From: Actinophytocola sp963727495
GTDB lineage: Bacteria > Actinomycetota > Actinomycetes > Mycobacteriales > Pseudonocardiaceae
Assembly (NCBI GenBank): GCA_963727495.1
Contig: CAVSGQ010000012.1
Location: forward strand, 62,001 to 126,000
Reading direction: 5' to 3'
DNA: 64,000 nt
Shown here in pieces: positions 58,969 through 64,000 of the stretch. Positions within the stretch are counted from its first letter, which is position 1. Every line of letters begins with the position of its first letter. The position numbers and the translations under genes were made by a program. The notes under the pieces are model-generated. The model searched no databases and had not been told where the DNA came from. It saw nothing but the letters and a program-made list of their open reading frames with translations.

Positions 58969-59778
58969 GTGACGGAACTGGACGATCTGGTCGTGCACAT
59001 GTCCGACGTCGGGGTCCGGCGCGGCACCACCAACCTGCTGTCGGGGGTGAACTGGAGCGTCGAGCTCGACGAGCGCTGGGTGATCCTCGGTGCGAACGGG
59101 GCGGGCAAGACCACGCTGCTCCGGCTCGCCGCCGCCGAGCTGCACCCCACCACGGGCCGGGTGCACGTCCTCGGCGAGCGCCTCGGCCGGGTGGACGTGT
59201 TCGAGCTGCGCACCCGCATCGGCTTCTGCTCGGCCGCGCTGCTCGCCCGGGTGCCCCCGCGGGAGAAGGTCCTCGACGTCGTGGTCAGCGCCGGGTACGC
59301 GGTCGTCGGCCGCTGGCGCGAGGACTACGACCAGCTCGACACCGGCCGGGCCCAGGAGCTGTGCAAGTCCTTCGGCATCGCCCACCTCACCGACCGCGAG
59401 TTCGGCACCCTGTCCGAGGGCGAGCGCAAGCGCACCCTCATCGCCCGCGCGCTGATGACCGACCCCGAGATGCTGCTGCTCGACGAGCCGGCCGCCGGGC
59501 TCGACCTCGGCGGCCGCGAGGACCTCGTCGCCCGGCTGACCGAGCTCGCCCGCGACCCCGACGCGCCGGCCACCATCCTCGTCACCCACCACGTCGAGGA
59601 GATCCCGCCCGGTTTCACCCACCTGCTGCTCGTCGCGGACGGCGGTGTCGTCGCGCAGGGCCTCCTCGAGGACGTGCTGACCAGCGGCAACCTGTCGGCC
59701 ACGTTCGGCCAGCACCTGGAGCTGGAGCGGATCGGCGACCGGTACTTCGCACGCGCAGTTCCGCCTCTCCGGGATTGA
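58969..59778 (+). CDS. stand-alone ABC transporter ATP-binding protein
   Basis: 269 residues from GTG at 58969. Walker A GANGAGKTT near residue 41, signature LSEGERKR, Walker B LLLDEPAAGLD and H-loop VTHHVEEIP. Sequence features (GLDLGGREDLVARLTELARD, TILVTHHVEEIPPGFTHLLL) are those of the ModF/YlmA-like group found as single genes in actinobacteria. No permease is adjacent, so it either serves a distant transporter or has a non-transport function. Confidence 0.82.
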   Translation: MTELDDLVVHMSDVGVRRGTTNLLSGVNWSVELDERWVILGANGAGKTTLLRLAAAELHPTTGRVHVLGERLGRVDVFELRTRIGFCSAALLARVPPREKVLDVVVSAGYAVVGRWREDYDQLDTGRAQELCKSFGIAHLTDREFGTLSEGERKRTLIARALMTDPEMLLLDEPAAGLDLGGREDLVARLTELARDPDAPATILVTHHVEEIPPGFTHLLLVADGGVVAQGLLEDVLTSGNLSATFGQHLELERIGDRYFARAVPPLRD

Positions 59779-59850
59779 CGGTGTTGGTTGCGGTCCGGCG
59801 AATGGTGCGGTTTGGTCACGTACTTGTGGCTGGGTGGCGTCACGGTCCCC

Positions 59851-59880
59851 TGAGGTCGCGTTGATGGTCGCGAGACCTCA
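59851..59880. terminator. hairpin downstream of the ABC ATPase gene
   Basis: TGAGGTCGCG and CGCGAGACCTCA pair over 10 bp with a two-base bulge and an 8-base loop, 72 bp after the ATPase stop and 70 bp before the next gene. Probable terminator. Confidence 0.5.
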
Positions 59881-59949
59881 CACGATGATCCACTGATAGG
59901 GGGACACTAGTGTCGTCTGCACGTGACCGACGAGTAGGGAGGCAGCGGC

Positions 59950-60729
59950 GTGGGTGAGTTCGTCAGGCTCGAGGTGGACGGGGGCATCGGCACCATCCGG
60001 CTGGACCGCCCGCCGATGAACGCTCTCAACAAGCAGGTGCAGGAGGAGATCCGCGAGGCCGCCCGGCAGGCCGACACCCGCGACGACGTCCGCGCGGTGA
60101 TCGTCTACGGCGGCGAGAAGGTGTTCGCGGCCGGCGCGGACATCAAGGAGATGGCCGACATGTCCTACGTGGACATGGCCAACCGCGCGGGCGCGCTGTC
60201 CTCCGCGTTCGCCTCCGTCGCCGAGATCGGGAAGCCGACGGTCGCCGCGGTCACCGGCTACGCGCTCGGCGGTGGGCTCGAGCTGGCGCTGTGCTGCGAC
60301 CGCCGGGTGGCCGGCGACAACGCGAAGGTCGGCCAGCCGGAGATCCTGCTCGGCGTGATCCCCGGCGCCGGCGGCACCCAGCGGCTCGCCCGCCTGGTGG
60401 GGCCGAGCCGCGCCAAGGACATCGTCTACACCGGACGGTTCGTCGACGCGACCGAGGCGCTCGCGATCGGCCTGGTCGACGAGGTCACCGCGCCCGACGA
60501 CGTGTACACCACGGCGCGGCGGTGGGTCGAGCAGTTCACCACCGGCGCCGCCCGGGCGCTGGCCGCGGCCAAGGCGGCCATCGACGGCGGCCTGGACGGC
60601 GACCTGGCGAGCGGGCTGAAGCTGGAGAGCCACCTGTTCGCCTCGCTGTTCGCCACCGAGGACCAGAAGACCGGCATGCGGTCGTTCATCGAGAACGGGC
60701 CGGGGAAGGCGACCTTCAGTGGCAAGTGA
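59950..60729 (+). CDS. enoyl-CoA hydratase (crotonase)
   Basis: 259 residues from GTG at 59950. The classic hydratase motifs are complete: FAAGADIKEMADMSY (oxyanion hole), ALGGGLELALCCD with the first catalytic Glu near residue 112, and GQPEILLGVIPGAGGTQRL with the second near residue 132. It should reversibly hydrate crotonyl-CoA to 3-hydroxybutyryl-CoA, which is the missing step between the fused dehydrogenase and Ccr. AGGGAGGCAG lies upstream. The last 11 bp overlap the methyltransferase gene. Confidence 0.92.
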   Translation: MGEFVRLEVDGGIGTIRLDRPPMNALNKQVQEEIREAARQADTRDDVRAVIVYGGEKVFAAGADIKEMADMSYVDMANRAGALSSAFASVAEIGKPTVAAVTGYALGGGLELALCCDRRVAGDNAKVGQPEILLGVIPGAGGTQRLARLVGPSRAKDIVYTGRFVDATEALAIGLVDEVTAPDDVYTTARRWVEQFTTGAARALAAAKAAIDGGLDGDLASGLKLESHLFASLFATEDQKTGMRSFIENGPGKATFSGK

Positions 60730-61684
60730 AGCGGCGAACGACCCCGCACCCAACCCGCACGCCACGGCCGCCGAGGTCGAGGCGGCGCGCTCGGATCCCA
60801 AGCTGGCCAACGTGCTTTACCACGACTGGGAGGCCGACAGCTACGACGACAAGTGGTCGATCTCCTACGACGAGCGCTGCATCGACTACGCCGTGGGCCG
60901 GTTCCGGGCCGTGGCCGGCGACGCGGACCGGCCGTACCCGAGGGCGATGGAGCTGGGCAGCGGCACCGGCTTCTTCCTGCTGAACCTCATGCAGGGCGGG
61001 GTGATCAAGCAGGGCTCGGTCACCGACCTGTCGCCCGGCATGGTCCGGGTGGCGCTGCGCAACGCCGAGCACCTCGGGCTGGACGTGGACGGGCGGGTGG
61101 CCGACGCCGAGCGCATCCCGTACGACGACGACACGTTCGACCTCGTCGTCGGGCACGCGGTGCTGCACCACATACCGGACGTGCCGGCGGCGTTCCGCGA
61201 GGTGCTGCGGGTGCTCAAGCCGGGCGGGCGGTTCGTGTTCGCCGGCGAGCCGACGAAGATCGGTGACACCTACGCGCGCAGGCTAGGCCAACTGACCTGG
61301 TGGCTGACCACGAACATCACCAAGCTCCCGGCACTGGCCGGCTGGCGGCGCCCGCAGGCCGAGCTCGACTCCTCCTCGCGGGCGGCGGCGCTCGAGGCGG
61401 TCGTCGACCTGCACACGTTCGACCCGACCGCGCTCGAGCGCAGCGCACGCGAGGCCGGCGCGGCGAACGTCCGCGCGGTGACCGAGGAACTGGCGGCGGC
61501 GCTGTTCGGCTGGCCGGTGCGCACCTTCGAGGCCGCGGTGCCCCAGGAGAAGCTGACGCCGGGCTGGCGGCTGTTCGCCTACAAGGCGTGGCTGCGACTG
61601 TCCTGGCTGGACGAGAACGTGCTGCGCCGGATCGCACCCCGCGAGCTGTTCTACAACGTGCTGGTGACCGGGACCAAGCCCTGA
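60719..61684 (+). CDS. class I SAM-dependent methyltransferase
   Basis: 321 residues from GTG at 60719, overlapping the crotonase 3' end. The SAM motifs are AMELGSGTGFFLLNLMQGG (motif I), TDLSPGMVRVALRNA, DAERIPYDDDTFDLVVGHAV and GGRFVFAGEPTKI. The N-terminal cap (LANVLYHDWEADSYDDKWS) is typical of Methyltransf_11/UbiE-like enzymes acting on lipids or small molecules. The C-terminal helical part carries a basic, possibly membrane-associated segment (TWWLTTNITKLPALAGWRR). Substrate unknown. It overlaps the next gene as CTGA. Confidence 0.85.
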   Translation: MASEAANDPAPNPHATAAEVEAARSDPKLANVLYHDWEADSYDDKWSISYDERCIDYAVGRFRAVAGDADRPYPRAMELGSGTGFFLLNLMQGGVIKQGSVTDLSPGMVRVALRNAEHLGLDVDGRVADAERIPYDDDTFDLVVGHAVLHHIPDVPAAFREVLRVLKPGGRFVFAGEPTKIGDTYARRLGQLTWWLTTNITKLPALAGWRRPQAELDSSSRAAALEAVVDLHTFDPTALERSAREAGAANVRAVTEELAAALFGWPVRTFEAAVPQEKLTPGWRLFAYKAWLRLSWLDENVLRRIAPRELFYNVLVTGTKP

Positions 61685-62859
61685 CCTACGAGTTCACCCC
61701 GGCGGACGTGGCCTACCTGCGCGGGGCCACCGGGGCGCTCGCGGAGGCCGGCCGGCTGCCGCTGACCGGTGCGTCCTACCTCGCGGACGTGGCGACGGTC
61801 CGCGACCGCCTCGGCGACCGGGCCGGCGCGGTACTGGAGACGGTGCTGCTGCGCCGCAGGGCGGCGGCCAAGCTGGACGACCCGGCGCGCTGGCTGCTCA
61901 CCGGCGACGCGCTGCAGCAGGCGACGCCGGCGCCGGTGGCGCGGCTGCGCGCGCGCCGGTTCGCCGGCCGCGACGTGCACGACGTGACCTGCTCGGTCGG
62001 CGTCGACCTGGCCGCGCTGACCGCGTCCGCGCGCCGCTGCGTCGGCTCGGACCTCGACCCGGTGCGGCTGGCCATGGCCCGGCACAACGTCCCCGGCGCG
62101 ACGCTCGTGCGGGCCGACGCGCGGCACCCGGTCAGCCGCGGCACGGCCGTGTTCGCCGACCCGGGCCGCCGCGACGCCGCCGGGCGCCGCCGCTGGCGGG
62201 CGGGCGACTACCTGCCGCCGCTGGACGAGCTGGCCCGGGCGTGGCGCGGCGCCGACCTGGCGGTGAAGTGCGCGCCCGGCATGGACTTCGCCGAGCTGCC
62301 CCCGGACCTCGCGCCGGCCGAGGTGGAGCTGGTGTCGCTGGACGGCCAGGTCCGCGAGGCGTGCGTGTGGACCGGTTCGCTGGCCACCCGCGGCGTCTCC
62401 CGGCGGGCGACGGTGCTGCGCTCGACCGGGCGGGAGTGGACGGTCACCGACGCCGAGCCCGGCGAGTGCCCGGTGCGCGAGGTGGGGGAGTGGCTGGTCG
62501 ACCCGGACGGTGCCGTGGTGCGGGCCGGGCTCGTGCGCCAGTACGCGGCGCGGCACGGCCTGTGGCAGCTGGACGAACGGATCGCCTACCTGTCCGGGGA
62601 CGCGCCGCCGCCCGGCATCCGCGCGTTCCGCGTGGTCGAGGACGGCCACTACAGCGAGAAGACGCTGCGCAGGCGGCTGCGCGACCGGGAGGTCGGCCGG
62701 CTGGAGATCCTGGTGCGCGGCCTGGACGTGGACCCGAACGCGCTGCGCCCGCGGCTGCGGCTGCGCGGCCCGAACGAGGCGACGGTGGTGATCACCCGGG
62801 TGGGGCGGACGCCGATGGCGTACGTGTGCGAGGCGGTTCGGGCCGGCGAGCTCTCGTGA
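61681..62859 (+). CDS. THUMP-like-domain SAM methyltransferase, CTG start
   Basis: 392 residues. Residues ~90-160 form a methyltransferase core (DVHDVTCSVGVDLAALTAS, CVGSDLDPVRLAMARHNVPG, TAVFADPGRRDAAGR), followed by a THUMP-like C-terminal region (RAFRVVEDGHYSEKTLRRRL). Homologues begin M-T-Y-E-F-T-P; here the codon before TYEF is CTG at 61681, and no ATG, GTG or TTG is in frame upstream within the conserved region. CTG overlaps the preceding TGA as CTGA, so a rare CTG start with translational coupling is likely. The role may be RNA methylation, by family analogy only. Confidence 0.8.
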   Translation: MTYEFTPADVAYLRGATGALAEAGRLPLTGASYLADVATVRDRLGDRAGAVLETVLLRRRAAAKLDDPARWLLTGDALQQATPAPVARLRARRFAGRDVHDVTCSVGVDLAALTASARRCVGSDLDPVRLAMARHNVPGATLVRADARHPVSRGTAVFADPGRRDAAGRRRWRAGDYLPPLDELARAWRGADLAVKCAPGMDFAELPPDLAPAEVELVSLDGQVREACVWTGSLATRGVSRRATVLRSTGREWTVTDAEPGECPVREVGEWLVDPDGAVVRAGLVRQYAARHGLWQLDERIAYLSGDAPPPGIRAFRVVEDGHYSEKTLRRRLRDREVGRLEILVRGLDVDPNALRPRLRLRGPNEATVVITRVGRTPMAYVCEAVRAGELS

Positions 62860-62905
62860 GTGGGTAGCGGTGCGCAATGCCCCTGCGCGCCGCTACCCAC
62901 TCACG
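62855..62905. terminator. long perfect hairpin containing the stop codons of both convergent genes
   Basis: CGTGAGTGGGTAGCGG (62855-62870) and CCGCTACCCACTCACG (62890-62905) form a perfect 16-bp stem, extended by GCGCA/TGCGC. The plus-strand stop TGA (62857-62859) lies in the left arm and the minus-strand stop (62901-62903) in the right arm. A bidirectional terminator. Confidence 0.85.
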
Positions 62906-63869
62906 CCCCTGCCGCCCCTGTGGAGCCGATCCTGCCCACCCACCTGATGGCGGGTAGAAGCCTGTCGAGCAGCGCGCGCCCGGCCGGGGTCAGCGAGCAG
63001 CACGCGATCGCGTCCGCCTCGCGCTCGCACGCCACGAGCCCGTTGTGCGCCAGCCGGTCGAGCGCGCAGTCCAGCGGGCCGTCGTGGGACGCGCGCAGGT
63101 CCTGGTACCGCCGCGGCCCGCAGGACAGCGCCGCCAGCACGTCCAGTTCGCGCTCGCCGGGCAGCACGCTCAGCAGTTCGCGCAGCCCGGGCGCGGCCTG
63201 CGCGCCGTTCACGTCCGGGCACGGCCCGGCCTCGTCCGGCGCCCGCCGCGGCCCGCGCAGCGGCGGGACCGTGCAGGTCGGCACGTCGGCCGTGGTGATC
63301 CGGTCGCGCCCGGCCTGCTTGGCGTGCAGCAGCGCCGCGTCCGCGCCCCGGAACAGCGCGCACAGGTCGTGGTCGGCGTTGTGGTCGCGGCCGGCCAGCC
63401 CGATCGACGCGGTGAGCCCGGTGATCGCCACGGTGCCCTCCCGCGCCGAGGGCGCGGTGACGGCGGCCGCCCGGACCCGGGTCAGGATGCGCTCGGCGAC
63501 CTTCTCGCCGCGCACGATGTCGGTGGCCGGCAGCAGCACGAGGAACTCGTCGCCGCCGTGCCCGCCGTAGCGGCCGACGATGTCCATCTGGCGTACCGCG
63601 CCCCGCACGACCGAGGCGACCGACCGCAGCACGGCGTCCCCGGCGAGGTGGCCGTGCGTGTCGTTGATCTCCTTGAACCGGTCGAGGTCGAGCATGAGCA
63701 GCACGGTGGGCTGGTCGCCGACCTGGTCGAGGATCTCCGAGGCCGCGTTGTCCCACGCCCAGCGGTCGAGCAGACCGGTGAGCTTGTCCGTGGTGCGGTA
63801 GCCCAGCGGCTGCCCGCATGTCGCGCAGCGCGTCGCACGATGGGTATCGTCCGCGCTCGCGGGCCGCAT
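62901..63869 (-). CDS. GGDEF diguanylate cyclase fused to a HxlR-like winged helix
   Basis: 322 residues from ATG at 63869, supported by GGGAGG 8 bases upstream; a further ATG at 63929 has no ribosome site. Residues ~11-30 contain one CxxC (RCATCGQPLGYRTT). Residues ~28-195 are the GGDEF domain: metal Asp61 (LDLDRFKEIND), inhibitory-site RQMD (93-96) and GGDEF at 105-109, but with three extra residues, so it reads RYGGHGGDEF. Residues ~235-312 resemble an HxlR-type DNA-binding winged helix (ELDVLAALSCGPRRYQDLRA, LTPAGRALLDRLLPAIRWV). Cyclic-di-GMP synthesis linked to DNA binding is the inference. Confidence 0.82.
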   Translation of the reverse strand: MRPASADDTHRATRCATCGQPLGYRTTDKLTGLLDRWAWDNAASEILDQVGDQPTVLLMLDLDRFKEINDTHGHLAGDAVLRSVASVVRGAVRQMDIVGRYGGHGGDEFLVLLPATDIVRGEKVAERILTRVRAAAVTAPSAREGTVAITGLTASIGLAGRDHNADHDLCALFRGADAALLHAKQAGRDRITTADVPTCTVPPLRGPRRAPDEAGPCPDVNGAQAAPGLRELLSVLPGERELDVLAALSCGPRRYQDLRASHDGPLDCALDRLAHNGLVACEREADAIACCSLTPAGRALLDRLLPAIRWVGRIGSTGAAGA

Positions 63870-63951
63870 CGCGGGAACCTCCCGGGATGTTGGACTGTGG
63901 TACGCCAAAAGGATGAGAGTCTCTTTCATATGAGTTGATCGCTCGTCTCGC

Positions 63952-63981
63952 AGCCTAGACTGGTTGACGCCCAGGTTTCAA
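63952..63981 (-). promoter_or_regulatory. sigma-70-type promoter for the GGDEF gene
   Basis: On the minus strand TTGAAA (63981-63976) and TAGGCT (63957-63952) are 18 bp apart. The transcript would start near 63945, about 75 bp before the ATG at 63869. Between them, around 63912-63929, an imperfect inverted repeat (ATGAGAG / CTTTCAT) could affect the leader. Confidence 0.4.
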
Positions 63982-64000
63982 CTGACAAAAATGACGAGAC

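Noticed and set aside
57292..58972. Two long plus-strand frames (556 and 518 codons) opposite the Pro-rich secreted protein
   Set aside because: No domain, start site or ribosome site. The minus-strand frame has a secretion-signal domain matching its operon neighbour and correct spacing.

Overview
The window is a very GC-rich stretch of chromosome with dense genes, many GTG starts and many 4-bp start/stop overlaps. NucS (EndoMS) mismatch endonuclease, two DUF3558-type lipoproteins, the TreS-Mak-GlgE-GlgB glucan pathway, MeaA/crotonyl-CoA carboxylase-reductase and a T7SS-type secreted-protein operon together point to an actinomycete. Pseudonocardiaceae (Amycolatopsis-like) is the best guess; this is inference from gene content only. 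I see no rRNA, tRNA, CRISPR array, insertion sequence or prophage.

Region 1 (1-8.2 kb): a secreted trypsin-like protease, then ethylmalonyl-CoA mutase meaA (broken by three single-base frameshifts), two Tat-lipoprotein solute-binding proteins and an ehuBCDA-type polar amino-acid/ectoine ABC transporter (ehuB and ehuC each carry one frameshift), and a crotonase. Region 2 (8.2-20.3 kb): nucS, two DUF3558-like lipoproteins, a tandem-fused 3-hydroxyacyl-CoA dehydrogenase, small zinc-ribbon proteins, an aromatic/histidinol-phosphate-type aminotransferase, a Usp-adenylate cyclase pair, a cytosine-deaminase-like enzyme, a DivIVA-like coiled-coil protein and crotonyl-CoA carboxylase/reductase (ccr). 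Region 3 (20.6-28.6 kb): SPW membrane protein, TetR regulator, methylmalonyl/ethylmalonyl-CoA epimerase, thiolase, meaB GTPase, then a mannose module (manA, LacI regulator, divergent GH47 alpha-mannosidase). Region 4 (28.6-38.8 kb): proline iminopeptidase (frameshifted), ABC-2 exporter, MarR regulator, thiamine-binding-like protein, thioredoxin/TPR protein YbbN, a stop-to-stop repeat array, two paralogous HEMGH metallopeptidases and an MFS transporter. Region 5 (38.8-54.8 kb): glycogen/trehalose metabolism: glgB, a CBS protein, mak, treS, an M43 zinc protease, glgE (one frameshift), glgP, glgX. Region 6 (54.8-64 kb): a four-gene T7SS-type secretion operon, a lone ABC ATPase, a crotonase, two methyltransferase-type genes and a GGDEF protein with a C-terminal winged helix.

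Two metabolic themes tie the window together. The first is the ethylmalonyl-CoA route: thiolase, 3-hydroxyacyl-CoA dehydrogenase, crotonase, Ccr, epimerase, MeaA and MeaB can together take acetyl-CoA to methylsuccinyl-CoA. Four copies of a 16-bp palindrome (consensus GTTACYGGCMRGTARC) lie upstream of meaA, the hydroxyacyl-CoA dehydrogenase, ccr and a marR gene. I regard this as a candidate undescribed regulon with the MarR protein as the prime suspect. The second is alpha-glucan turnover: TreS makes maltose, Mak phosphorylates it, GlgE polymerises, GlgB branches, and GlgP/GlgX degrade.

Seven single-base frame breaks occur in five otherwise conserved genes, five of the breaks within 1.7-5.7 kb. 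They look more like sequence error than decay, and those genes are annotated across the breaks.
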